From the NCBI GenBank assembly GCA_946407095.1, contig CAMJMR010000018.1, positions 1-45,833 of the forward strand: DNA of 45,833 nt, read 5' to 3'. Each line of letters opens with the position of its first letter. Position 1 is the stretch's first letter. The DNA is from an uncultured Selenomonadales bacterium (GTDB lineage Bacteria; Bacillota; Negativicutes; Selenomonadales; Selenomonadaceae). The translations under genes and the position numbers were made by a program. Below are positions 23,858 to 32,165 of this stretch, piece after piece. The notes beneath the pieces are model-generated. The model did no database searches. It was not told the DNA's origin and saw only the letters and a program-made list of their open reading frames with translations.

Positions 23858-25183
23858 TTAAAGAATTATATTCGCCAACGCCATGCCGAACGCCACGCTG
23901 ACGATACACGTTATCAAGCCGGGGATTTGGAAGCTGTGATTGAAAACGAATTTGCCAATGCGCGTCGTGCCCGTCCTGTCGAAGGCAATGCCCGCCAAAA
24001 CCGTCGCGTAAATCGGAACGAGAAAGTAACCGTTGACTGCAGGGAACATGCCAATCATCGCGGGCGGCGTAATGCCCAACGCAATGCCCAACGGAGCCAA
24101 CGCGCCGATTGTACCCGCCTGACTCAAGATAACCGCGCTAAGCAGGAACAGGATAATCGCGAAGACCCACGGGTAAGCCAAAATCATATCCGCCGCGCCC
24201 GACTTGATAAAATCGATATTGTTGCGCGTCAAGGTGTCGCCCGCCCACGTCAAGCCGAAAATGCAGTAGACGCCCATCAAGCCGTTGCGGAAAACCGACT
24301 GCTCGATAATCGAATTGACTTTGACGCCGCAAGCGATAATCATGACGCCCGCCATAGCCATCATAACCATTTCGATACACATGGTCATCGTGAAGGAAAC
24401 CATTTTGCCGCCCAGCTCCGCCGACGGACGCAGTTCAGGGAAAATGCCGAAGATAACGACGATAACGGTCGCCAAAAGGTAAATCCAGACGGCGCGCTTG
24501 GTCGAAGCGGAAAATTCTCTTGCCTCGGCGATTTTAGCCTTTTCGTTAATCGGAGCAGCCTCGCCGCGCTTGACGCGTTCAAGATAGTCTTGGTCTTCGG
24601 AAAGTTCTTTGCCCATGCGCGCCGCCCACAAAGAGCCGCATACGACGCCAAGCAACGTCGACGGAATGCAGACGATTAAAATGTCAATCAACGTGACGCC
24701 TTGCGGAGACAACAGCCCGACGAGCGCAACGGTCGCGGCGGAAATCGGGCAGGCGGTTATGGCTTGTTGGGAGGCGATAACCGACATTGAAACGGGTCTT
24801 TCGGGACGGACGCCCGCCTCCCTTGCCACTTCCGCGATAACAGGCAAGATACCGAACGAAATATTTCCCGTGCCGCACATGAATGTAAAAACCCAACTGA
24901 TAATCGGAGCATAATAGCTGATGCGATTCGGATTCTTGCGCAAAAGATTGACGGCGATTTGAATCAGATAATCCATGCCGCCCGACGCCTGCAACGTCGC
25001 AGCGATAACAACGACCGTCATGATAATCATAATGACATCGATAGCGGGATTGCCCGGCGCAAGCCCGAAGCCGAACACGAGAATCGCAATGGCGAAACCG
25101 CTGGACATGCCCAAGAAAATTCCGCCGTAGCGCGCGCCGATAATCAACATCGCCAGCACTACCAAAAGCTCAGCCCAAAACAT
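23858..25183 (-). CDS. Anaerobic C4-dicarboxylate transporter, Dcu family
   Basis: 441-residue membrane protein with about 10-12 hydrophobic segments. The opening (GARYGGIFLGMSSGFAIAILVFGFGLAPG) and the block SVIASQQAITACPISAATVAL are typical of DcuA/DcuB, which exchange fumarate, aspartate and succinate in anaerobes. With aspA it forms a route for aspartate uptake, deamination to fumarate and succinate export. GGGAGG precedes ATG 25183. DcuA and DcuB cannot be told apart here. Confidence 0.88.
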   Translation of the reverse strand: MFWAELLVVLAMLIIGARYGGIFLGMSSGFAIAILVFGFGLAPGNPAIDVIMIIMTVVVIAATLQASGGMDYLIQIAVNLLRKNPNRISYYAPIISWVFTFMCGTGNISFGILPVIAEVAREAGVRPERPVSMSVIASQQAITACPISAATVALVGLLSPQGVTLIDILIVCIPSTLLGVVCGSLWAARMGKELSEDQDYLERVKRGEAAPINEKAKIAEAREFSASTKRAVWIYLLATVIVVIFGIFPELRPSAELGGKMVSFTMTMCIEMVMMAMAGVMIIACGVKVNSIIEQSVFRNGLMGVYCIFGLTWAGDTLTRNNIDFIKSGAADMILAYPWVFAIILFLLSAVILSQAGTIGALAPLGIALGITPPAMIGMFPAVNGYFLVPIYATVLAGIAFDRTGTTRIGKFVFNHSFQIPGLITCIVSVAFGMALANIIL

Positions 25184-25283
25184 GAAACCGCCTCCCTTTG
25201 ACTGAAAATTTCGCTGATTGTAGCCGCTTGCCGCACCAATGTCAATGCCAGCTTTGCGTTATGGTACATGGCAGACGGGCAAT

Positions 25284-25313
25284 AAAAAAATCCCCCGCCG
25301 CGAGGGATTTTTT
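25284..25313. terminator. Terminator after lpxI
   Basis: AAAAAAATCCC and GGGATTTTTT form a symmetric stem around CCGCCGCGA, usable in both directions. It ends the lipid A gene run before dcu. Confidence 0.75.
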
Positions 25314-25375
25314 ATTCGGCGTCCGAATGTTTTATCGTCTGTATATCAAAAGCCGAAACCGCCGCAATACTCCGT

Positions 25376-26179
25376 TCACATTGCAACGATAGCGATACCT
25401 TTGGCGTCGGCAAGCGAAATCATCTGTTCGCGCTCGACCAAAAGGGTTTTGCCCGCCTCAATGGCAAGAGCCGTCGCTCCGACGTTCGCCATGTTCTCAA
25501 TCGTGCGATAGCCGACCGTGGGCACGTCGAAGCGATTGTCCTGTTGCGGCTTTGAAACTTTGGCAACGACCGCTCCGCCGCAAGCCAACTTCCCGCCGCG
25601 CTCAATGCAAGCGTCCGTGCCCTCAATCGCCTCCAATGCCATAACCGCGCGGGCTTTGACGACGACCGTTTGACCGATATCCAGCCGACCGAGTTCCTTG
25701 GCAATGCGGAAGCCGAAATCCATATCCTGCTGCTCCTGTTCGGTCGGTTCGCGCTTGGTAATCGTCCCTCTGCGCGGCATGAGCTTGCGAATCAGCGTCG
25801 TTTGGTCAAAGGCTTGAATGCCCGCCTTGGCGAGTTCGCGCACGAATGCCATCATGATTGTATCGTCGCGCCTGTCGGGCAGGGACAATATCAGTTGCAA
25901 CATTCGGGCGTCGGGCTGGACTGCGCCGTTGAAGAGCAGCTCCTTGGTGACTTTGCCTATCATCGTGACCTTTTGAATTTGATTGACCTTCAGGTAGTTC
26001 AAAATCGCGTCGAGTTGGGCAACGCTTATGAATTGATAATCCTTTGAAAACTGCGCGATTGACGGGTCGCTGTCGGCAAGCAGCCCTACCGCGTAAACTT
26101 CATAGCCGAGCTGTTTGGCGGCGCGTGCACATTCGACGGGCAGCTTACCTGCTCCCGCCAATATTCCGAGTCTCTCCAT
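25376..26179 (-). CDS. lpxI: UDP-2,3-diacylglucosamine pyrophosphatase LpxI
   Basis: 267-residue LpxI (formerly DUF1009) enzyme that makes lipid X from UDP-2,3-diacylglucosamine; it replaces LpxH in many diderms. It has the LGILAGAGKLPVECARAA start, MIGKVTKELLF, and the C-terminal VGYRTIENMANVGATALAIEAGKTLLV. ATG 26179 has GGAGGT 7 nt upstream. In related genomes lpxB often follows; here a terminator and dcu follow instead. Confidence 0.92.
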   Translation of the reverse strand: MERLGILAGAGKLPVECARAAKQLGYEVYAVGLLADSDPSIAQFSKDYQFISVAQLDAILNYLKVNQIQKVTMIGKVTKELLFNGAVQPDARMLQLILSLPDRRDDTIMMAFVRELAKAGIQAFDQTTLIRKLMPRRGTITKREPTEQEQQDMDFGFRIAKELGRLDIGQTVVVKARAVMALEAIEGTDACIERGGKLACGGAVVAKVSKPQQDNRFDVPTVGYRTIENMANVGATALAIEAGKTLLVEREQMISLADAKGIAIVAM

Positions 26180-26222
26180 GACATCAACCTCCAAAATTCA
26201 ATTCGTGATTATTAACTGCTTT

Positions 26223-26577
26223 TCAAACCTTAATGGCGGGCATTTTGGCGGCAAATCGTTTGGCCTCCGCCTCGCGCGCCTGCGTTTGCTCCTTGACGAA
26301 ATCGGGGAACTTGGAACAGAGGACGCTCAATGCGTTGAACACTTCGCCCTCCATTGCTGTCTCGTGACGACGCCGCGCCATAATCTCTTTGGACAAGTCG
26401 CGAAGATGTTTCGACGGTAACTTTATTGCCGCGCTCCCAATTCGTCAAATCGGTATGAACGTATTCGCGAATGATATCCGCGCCCGCGTCGTCGAGTTGT
26501 CTGCCGTCCATAGTCAGCGTGTCTTTGATTGCCTTCGCCGTCCACTCCGCCAAGTCGGCAATTTTTTTGCGTGTCAT
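26223..26577 (-). pseudogene. Conserved hypothetical gene with a frameshift
   Basis: From ATG 26577 the frame reads MTRKKIADLAEWTAKAIKDT and continues to about NKVTVET. Near 26403-26410 coding character moves to the +1 frame, which reads HLRDLSKEIMARRRHE, continues through KFPDFVKEQTQAREAEAKRF and stops at TGA 26223-26225. The second half in the new frame is a natural-looking helical protein, whereas the old frame turns into Arg/Gly-rich noise. Intact length would be about 118 residues. It may be a true mutation or an assembly error. The function is unknown. It sits between lpxA and lpxI. Confidence 0.55.
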
Positions 26578-26619
26578 AGAATCACGTCCTTAACTGTTAT
26601 CAAAAACACCGCGATTTTT

Positions 26620-26800
26620 GAGGCGCGCATGGAGGCGCGCCGTCGGCAACAGAAAACAACGTGAACGTTGCATCCAGATTGCGCGTTGAAACTCATCAAC
26701 GGCTTAAGGGAGGATGCCGCGTCCACACTGTTCGTCTTTGGGCAAGCAAAGAAAAGTTGATCCTAAAAATAAAAGTTATCGAATAGTCAAATCGAAGGGA
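26620..26800 (+). repeat. Dispersed repeat, copy e (rearranged)
   Basis: It has hairpin 1 GGCGCGC/GCGCGCC (26622-26641) and hairpin 3 CTTTG/CAAAG with an AAGTTGATCC tail. The middle is replaced by CAACGTGAACGTTGCATCC-AGATTGCGCG and GGATGCCGCGTCC, text also present in the element nested in the MITE at 270-365. No gene in this gap. Confidence 0.6.
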
Positions 26801-26816
26801 CGCACCCGCCGCCGGC

Positions 26817-27656
26817 TTATTTATCGTCAAAGTCGCGCCGCTCCCGACAAATGCCGCGCTCGGCGTTCCTCAAAAAGCGCAGGAAGTGTTCAACCTCCTC
26901 GCAAGAATCAACGTCCTGCTCAATGACGGCAATGGCCTCCGGCAAGCTCAAGCCCGACCTGTAAAGAATTTTGTATGCCTGCTTAATCAGCCGCCGACTT
27001 TCAAGCGGAATGCCCGCCCGCGATATGCCGACGTTGTTCAAGCCCACGACCTTGGCGGGATGACCGTCGACAAGCGTGTAAGGCACGACATCCTGAACAA
27101 GCTTGCTCATGCCGCCGACCATTGCATTGCGCCCGATTTTAACGAACTGGTGAACGCCCGCCATTCCGCCGATAACAACTCTGTCTTCGACAATGGCGTG
27201 ACCCGAACAGCTCGCCAAATTCGACATGATGACGTGATTGCCCAGCGTGCAGTTGTGCGCAATGTGAATATACGCCATAAGAAGACAATCGCTGCCGATT
27301 CGCGTCTCGTTGCCTTCGCCCGTTGCTCTGTGAATCGTCGCGCCTTCGCGAATCGTCGTCCTGTCGCCTATGACCGTGCAACTCGACTCGCCTTTGAACT
27401 TCAAATCTTGCGGCGCGGCTCCGACCGACGCGAACTGAAAAACCCTGCAACCCTTGCCCAATGTCGTCCACTTCTCGATAACGGCATGAGGACCGATAAC
27501 CGACCCGTCACCGATTTCAACCTCGTCGCCTATCACGCAGTAAGGACCGATTGTCACGTTTTCGCCGATGCGCGCGCTTTTGGCTATGACCGCACTCGGA
27601 TGAATGTTCGTCCCGCCGTTCGCAACGGATTCGCCTTTGCTTTCCAAATTTATCAT
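26817..27656 (-). CDS. lpxA: UDP-N-acetylglucosamine acyltransferase
   Basis: 279-residue left-handed beta-helix enzyme of lipid A synthesis, first acylation step. Hexapeptide repeats run from about residue 16 to 190 (IHPSAVIAKSARIGENVTIGPYCVIGDEVEIG). The catalytic His lies in AYIHIAHNCTLG, and a C-terminal helical domain follows. ATG 27656 with GGGAG 9 nt upstream is preferred to TTG 27671. Confidence 0.93.
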   Translation of the reverse strand: MINLESKGESVANGGTNIHPSAVIAKSARIGENVTIGPYCVIGDEVEIGDGSVIGPHAVIEKWTTLGKGCRVFQFASVGAAPQDLKFKGESSCTVIGDRTTIREGATIHRATGEGNETRIGSDCLLMAYIHIAHNCTLGNHVIMSNLASCSGHAIVEDRVVIGGMAGVHQFVKIGRNAMVGGMSKLVQDVVPYTLVDGHPAKVVGLNNVGISRAGIPLESRRLIKQAYKILYRSGLSLPEAIAVIEQDVDSCEEVEHFLRFLRNAERGICRERRDFDDK

Positions 27657-27695
27657 TTCCTTTACTCCCAAATTCGTTGCGCCTTGCGCATTGAA

Positions 27696-28136
27696 TTAAA
27701 GCTCGTCTCGACCTTTGAGCACAAAGGTAAAATCGGCAACGGCAACAAGTTTGTCGTCAACGTAGCCGTCGGTATGCAATACTCCGAACAGCCCGCGCAC
27801 TTTGACGATTTCCGCCTTGGTTATGAGCGTATCGCCCGGCACGACCATTTTTTTGAATTTGATATTGTCCATTGCGCCGAAGAGCGCGATTTTCCCGCGA
27901 TGTTCTTCGGGATAAAGCATGGCCACGCCGCCGACTTGCGCCATTGCCTCAAGCTGAAGGACGCCCGGCATTATCGGATGATTGGGAAAGTGGCCGCGAA
28001 ATTGCGGCTCGTTCATTGTGATATTTTTCAAGCCGGTTGCCGATTTGAACGGGTCTATTTCCAAAATTCTGTCCACCAAGAGCATTGGCGGGCGGTGAGG
28101 CAAAATTTTCATTATGTCTTCGATTTCCAATACCAT
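27696..28136 (-). CDS. fabZ: 3-hydroxyacyl-ACP dehydratase FabZ
   Basis: 146-residue hotdog-fold enzyme of fatty acid elongation. The catalytic His H49 (RGHFPNHPIMPGVL) and Glu E63 (QLEAMAQ) are present. AAAGGAG lies 8 nt before ATG 28136. It lies between lpxC and lpxA, the usual lipid A operon order. A heptamer-repeat hairpin separates it from lpxC. Confidence 0.95.
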   Translation of the reverse strand: MVLEIEDIMKILPHRPPMLLVDRILEIDPFKSATGLKNITMNEPQFRGHFPNHPIMPGVLQLEAMAQVGGVAMLYPEEHRGKIALFGAMDNIKFKKMVVPGDTLITKAEIVKVRGLFGVLHTDGYVDDKLVAVADFTFVLKGRDEL

Positions 28137-28152
28137 CTGTATCGCTCCTTTG

Positions 28153-28190
28153 TTAGGGATTGGGGACGGGGACTAGTTCCTTGTCCCTTG
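28153..28190. repeat. Heptamer repeat between lpxC and fabZ
   Basis: It contains TTAGGGATTGGGGACGGGG, then ACTAGTTCCTTGTCCCTT, the same type of split repeat as in the valS leader. On the minus strand it encodes the last residues of LpxC (QGTRN) and supplies its TAG stop. Confidence 0.6.
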
Positions 28191-29006
28191 ATAAATTTCC
28201 TTCGCAAGCCGAGTATTCAGCGCGTGACCCGACGCCGCCGCCACGATATGACAATTAAAAATGCCCGCAAGCCGCAGGTCTCCGATAACATCCAAAATCT
28301 TGTGGCGAACGAGTTCGTCGGGATATTTCAAGTCGTTTAGCCAACCCGCGTCGTTGTAGACTATCACGTTTTCGAGCGTGCCGCCCAAGCCCAAGCCCAT
28401 TTCGCGAAGCGCGTCGATTTCCTTTTCGTAGGCGATTGTCCGCGCAGGCGCGATTTCCGCCGCGTAAACGTCTTCGGTTATCTCGAAGTCGGCGTATTGA
28501 ATGCCGATAAGCGGGTGAGGATTGATTGACACGAAACTGACGCGGAAGCCGTCATAGGGCAGAGCCATAACGAAACGCTTGCCCTCCTCGCCGTCGACGC
28601 GGTAAATTTTTTCCAGCTGAATGATTTGCCGCGCCTTGTCCTGTTCGACGACGCCCGCCGCTTGAATCATGTTGAAAAAGTCGATTGCGTTGCCGTTGAG
28701 GACGGGCGGCTCTTCCGCGCTGATTTCGATTTCGCAGTTGTCGATTCGGGCGGCGTTGAGCGCGCTCATAAGGTGTTCGATTGTAAAAACTTTCGCGCCG
28801 TTTTCTTCCAATGTCGTGGCGCGAAGAGTAGCCGTGACGTTGGCGGCGTTGGCGTGAATTTTCGGACGCGCAGGCAAATCTGCTCGCAAAAAAACTATTC
28901 CGCTGTCGACCTCGGCGGGTTTCAGCTCAAGCCGAACCTCCTTGCCCGAATGCAAACCGATGCCGTGACAGGAAACTTTATTCCCTAAAGTTCGTTGTCT
29001 CTGCAA
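28173..29006 (-). CDS. lpxC: UDP-3-O-acyl-N-acetylglucosamine deacetylase
   Basis: 277-residue zinc enzyme, committed step of lipid A synthesis. The zinc ligand H78 lies in EHLMSAL (E77-H78), and the second zinc motif HKILDVIGDL is near 237. TTG 29006 has GGAGG about 8 nt upstream. The final five residues and the stop come from a heptamer repeat. First gene of the lpxC-fabZ-lpxA run. Confidence 0.95.
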   Translation of the reverse strand: MQRQRTLGNKVSCHGIGLHSGKEVRLELKPAEVDSGIVFLRADLPARPKIHANAANVTATLRATTLEENGAKVFTIEHLMSALNAARIDNCEIEISAEEPPVLNGNAIDFFNMIQAAGVVEQDKARQIIQLEKIYRVDGEEGKRFVMALPYDGFRVSFVSINPHPLIGIQYADFEITEDVYAAEIAPARTIAYEKEIDALREMGLGLGGTLENVIVYNDAGWLNDLKYPDELVRHKILDVIGDLRLAGIFNCHIVAAASGHALNTRLAKEIYQGTRN

Positions 29007-29039
29007 GACTTAGCCTCCTTTCAGAAAAAATTCGCGCTT

Positions 29040-29068
29040 ATTATAGCATTAACAACTTTTAACGTCGA
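29040..29068 (-). promoter_or_regulatory. Promoter of lpxC
   Basis: On the minus strand, TCGACG (29068-29063), 17 nt, TATAAT (29045-29040). The -10 is perfect, the -35 weak. Confidence 0.5.
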
Positions 29069-29162
29069 CAAATTTTTATCGCGAAATTGACGGGCGAGGA
29101 GGTAGCTTGATTCAATGTTACGATTGCCTTTGCCAAAAGCCGCGAACTGTAGACAAAGATGA

Positions 29163-29168
29163 TATAAT
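29163..29168 (+). promoter_or_regulatory. Possible -10 element for uvrA
   Basis: TATAAT at 29163-29168 with no good -35 at 16-18 nt. It lies upstream of both copies of the uvrA start region. The 29046-29221 stretch otherwise shows no gene. Confidence 0.35.
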
Positions 29169-29221
29169 ATTTTACGAGCAAACGATTATGGCGAAGCCCG
29201 TCAGCTTCAAAAAATTTTTTC

Positions 29222-29401
29222 GGAGGTAAAAACTTTTGGATTCAATAAAAATTCGCGGCCGCTTTAAAAGCGGCTGAACAGTAAGCGCGCCGTGCCGTCC
29301 GACACTTCAAACGTTATCGCCGCGTTCATACGCAACGCATGCGCATTGCTAGTTTCACAAATTTTGGAGGTAAAAACTTTTGGATTCGATAAAAATTCGC
29401 G
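29222..29401 (+). mobile_element. Small palindrome-ended element at the uvrA start, with duplicated start region
   Basis: GGAGGTAAAAACTTTTGGAT plus the next 16 nt occurs at 29222-29257 and again at 29366-29401 (one mismatch), each with ribosome site and TTG start. Between them is a 108-bp insert that begins with the palindrome GCCGCTTTAAAAGCGGC (29258-29274) and ends near the hairpin GCAACGC-ATGC-GCATTGC. The upstream start reads into the insert and stops after 14 codons. Confidence 0.75.
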
Positions 29402-31872
29402 GAGCCCGCGTCCACAACTTGAAAAACATCAGCGTCGACATTCCCCGCGATAAATTCGTCGTGATTACCGGCGTTTCGGGCAGCGGCAAAAGCTCGCTCG
29501 CCTTCGATACCATCTACGCCGAAGGACAACGCCGCTACATGGAGTCGCTGTCAAGTTACGCCCGCCAATTCCTCGGTCTGCCCGACAAGCCCGACGTTGA
29601 GCTTATCGAAGGCTTGAGCCCAGCCATTGCGATTAATCAGAAGACGACGAACAATAACCCGCGCTCGACAGTCGGCACCGTCACGGAAATTTATGACTAC
29701 CTGCGCTTGCTTTTCGCCCGCGTCGGCAAGCCACACTGCCCCAAATGCGGCAAGCCCGTCAAAAGTCAGAGCGTCGACCAAATTCTCGCGCAGATTCTCA
29801 ACTTGCCCGAAGGCACGCGTTTCAGTCTGCTCGCGCCCGTCGTCAATCATCAAAAGGGCACGCATAAAGACCTCCTCGACAAGTTAAGCGCGGCGGGCTT
29901 CGTGCGCGTCAAAGTGGACGGCAAACTTCACGAACTCGACGAAAAAATTTCCCCCGCCAAAACCAAAAAGCATTCGATTGAATTGGTTGTCGACAGGCTC
30001 GTCAATCGCGACGGCGTCCGCTCAAGGCTGGCTGATTCGTTGGAGACCGCGCTCAAGTTCGGCAACGGGATTGTCTTCGTCGAAACCGATGGCGAAACTT
30101 TGACTTTCAGCGAAAAAAATGCTTGCGTCGATTGCGGAATAAGCTTGCCCGACATCACGCCGCAACTGTTTTCCTTCAACAGCCCCAAGGGCGCGTGCCC
30201 GAAGTGCAACGGGCTCGGCAAGGTGTTCGATTTGCGCGAATGGAATACTATGTATGAGTGGATGCTCGCCGTTCACGACTTCAAGACGACCGATTTGCCC
30301 GAAGACGCTTGCCCCGCCTGCCACGGCCGCCGCCTCAAGCCCGAAGCCCTAAGCGTCACCGTCGGCGACAAAAATATCGCGCAGGTTTGCGATTTGTCCG
30401 TCGACGCCTGCCAAAAATTTTTCGCAACCCTCGCTCTCGACGACACCGACAAAAAAATAGCCGCGCAGGTTCTCAAGGAGATTAACGCCCGCTTGAAGTT
30501 CCTGTGTGACGTCGGGCTTGATTACCTAAGTTTGTCCCGCAAGTCGGCCACGCTAAGCGGCGGCGAATCCCAACGAATCAGACTCGCCACGCAAATCGGC
30601 TCGGCCTTGACCGGCGTGCTTTACGTCCTCGATGAGCCGTCAATCGGCTTGCACCAACACGACAACCAAAAACTTTTGGCGACGCTGAAAAATCTGCGCG
30701 ACCTGGGCAACACGCTGATAGTTGTCGAACACGACGAAGAAACCATTCGCGAAGCCGATAATATCGTCGACATAGGGCGCGGCGCGGGCAAGGCGGGCGG
30801 CTCCGTCATTGCGCAGGGGACTGCCGACGAAATTTCTCGCGTCGAAAATTCTTTGACGGGCGACTACCTAAGCGGCAGGAAAATCATTCCCGTGCCCAAG
30901 ACGCGACGCGACACTTCCCAAGCTTTGGAGTTTAAAGACGCTTGCAAGAACAATCTCAAAAATATTTCGGTTAAAGTTCCGTTGCGCGCCTTGACATTGG
31001 TGACGGGCGTGAGCGGTTCGGGCAAGTCGACGCTCGTTGAGGAAATTATTTACCCGCGCCTCAAGGAAATGGATTTGACGACGCTCGGCATAAGCAAAGT
31101 CACGATGATTGACCAAGACCCGATTGGCAGGACGCCGCGCTCGAACATTGCGACTTACACGGGCGTGGCCGACCATATCCGAAAACTTTTCGCCGCGACC
31201 AACGGCGCGAAGATGCGCGGCTACAAGGCGGGACGATTCAGCTTCAACGTCAAGGGCGGGCGGTGCGAAAGCTGCGGCGGCAACGGCGTCCTGAAAATCC
31301 CGATGAACTTCTTGCCCGACGTCTACGTTACCTGCGACGTCTGCAAGGGCGCGCGCTTCAATGCTGAGACGCTAGAAGTCACTTACAAGGGCAAAAACAT
31401 TTCGGACGTGCTGAACATGCCCGTCGACGAGGCTTTGGAATTTTTTGAGAACGTCCCGACGATTCGGCGCATGTTGCAAGTCCTGCACGACGTTGGCTTG
31501 GGCTATATCGAGCTTGGACAATCGGCGAACACCTTCAGCGGCGGCGAGGCTCAACGCGTCAAACTTGCCTACGAATTGGCCAGACCGCTTGGCAAAGCGG
31601 CGAACATTTACATCATGGACGAGCCGACGACGGGCTTGCACTTCGACGACGTGAAAAAGCTGCTTGACGTGATTCAGCGGCTTGTCGAGCGCGGCGACAC
31701 CGTCATCATCATTGAGCACAACCTTGACGTGATAAAGTGCGCCGACTACATAATCGACTTGGGACAGGACGGCGGCGACAAGGGCGGCGAAGTCATTGCG
31801 AGCGGCACACCCGAAGATGTTGCCCGCGTCGAAAATTCTTACACCGGTCAAGCCTTGCGAAAGGTGCTGTAA
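29380..31872 (+). CDS. uvrA: Excinuclease ABC subunit A, lacking most of the insertion domain
   Basis: 830-residue UvrA, about 110 shorter than usual (about 940). It has two ABC ATPase halves with Walker A motifs GVSGSGKSS (near 31) and GVSGSGKST (near 542), both LSGGE/FSGGE signatures, and the UvrB-binding region. The first zinc motif (CVDC at 249 to CPKC) and the C-terminal zinc motif (CESC-CDVC) are intact. Between GLG at 278 and CPACHG at 311 only about 33 residues remain where others have about 125, so most of the DNA-facing insertion domain is missing, in frame. TTG 29380 with GGAGG 9 nt upstream. It recognises DNA lesions for nucleotide excision repair. Confidence 0.93.
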   Translation: MDSIKIRGARVHNLKNISVDIPRDKFVVITGVSGSGKSSLAFDTIYAEGQRRYMESLSSYARQFLGLPDKPDVELIEGLSPAIAINQKTTNNNPRSTVGTVTEIYDYLRLLFARVGKPHCPKCGKPVKSQSVDQILAQILNLPEGTRFSLLAPVVNHQKGTHKDLLDKLSAAGFVRVKVDGKLHELDEKISPAKTKKHSIELVVDRLVNRDGVRSRLADSLETALKFGNGIVFVETDGETLTFSEKNACVDCGISLPDITPQLFSFNSPKGACPKCNGLGKVFDLREWNTMYEWMLAVHDFKTTDLPEDACPACHGRRLKPEALSVTVGDKNIAQVCDLSVDACQKFFATLALDDTDKKIAAQVLKEINARLKFLCDVGLDYLSLSRKSATLSGGESQRIRLATQIGSALTGVLYVLDEPSIGLHQHDNQKLLATLKNLRDLGNTLIVVEHDEETIREADNIVDIGRGAGKAGGSVIAQGTADEISRVENSLTGDYLSGRKIIPVPKTRRDTSQALEFKDACKNNLKNISVKVPLRALTLVTGVSGSGKSTLVEEIIYPRLKEMDLTTLGISKVTMIDQDPIGRTPRSNIATYTGVADHIRKLFAATNGAKMRGYKAGRFSFNVKGGRCESCGGNGVLKIPMNFLPDVYVTCDVCKGARFNAETLEVTYKGKNISDVLNMPVDEALEFFENVPTIRRMLQVLHDVGLGYIELGQSANTFSGGEAQRVKLAYELARPLGKAANIYIMDEPTTGLHFDDVKKLLDVIQRLVERGDTVIIIEHNLDVIKCADYIIDLGQDGGDKGGEVIASGTPEDVARVENSYTGQALRKVL

Positions 31873-31881
31873 AAAAAAATT

Positions 31882-31909
31882 ATCCCCCGCAATCGCGAGG
31901 GATTTTTTT
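31882..31909 (+). terminator. Terminator of uvrA
   Basis: ATCCC-C-CGC-AATC-GCG-A-GGGAT followed by TTTTTT, preceded by an A run. Confidence 0.75.
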
Positions 31910-31924
31910 ATGTCTTGATACGTT

Positions 31925-32140
31925 GCAAAGGATGAGGCCGCCCATGGACGCGCGGCCGCCCGCGCTATTGAGCGTGACGCGAAATAAGCGGGCACACTCG
32001 GCTTCGGATAGGCTCAACGCTTCGTCCACGACAACTTAACGCCCCTGCGAGGTGCCTTTTCTTTTTGCTACTTTTTCTTTGGGCATGCAAAGAAAAAGTA
32101 GATCCTAAACACAAAAGTCTTTGAAACGTCAAATCGAAGA
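31925..32140 (+). repeat. Dispersed three-hairpin repeat, copy f
   Basis: Hairpin 1 GGCCGC/GCGGCC (31936-31957), a substituted hairpin 2 (GCCCGC to GCGGGC), the conserved CGCCCCTGCGAGGTGCC, hairpin 3 CTACTTTTTCTTTG/CAAAGAAAAAGTAG (32068-32101), and the tail AATCGAAG. It lies between two convergent genes; no gene in this 293-base gap. Confidence 0.7.
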
Positions 32141-32165
32141 GCCGCGCCGCCGCCAACTCAATCTG

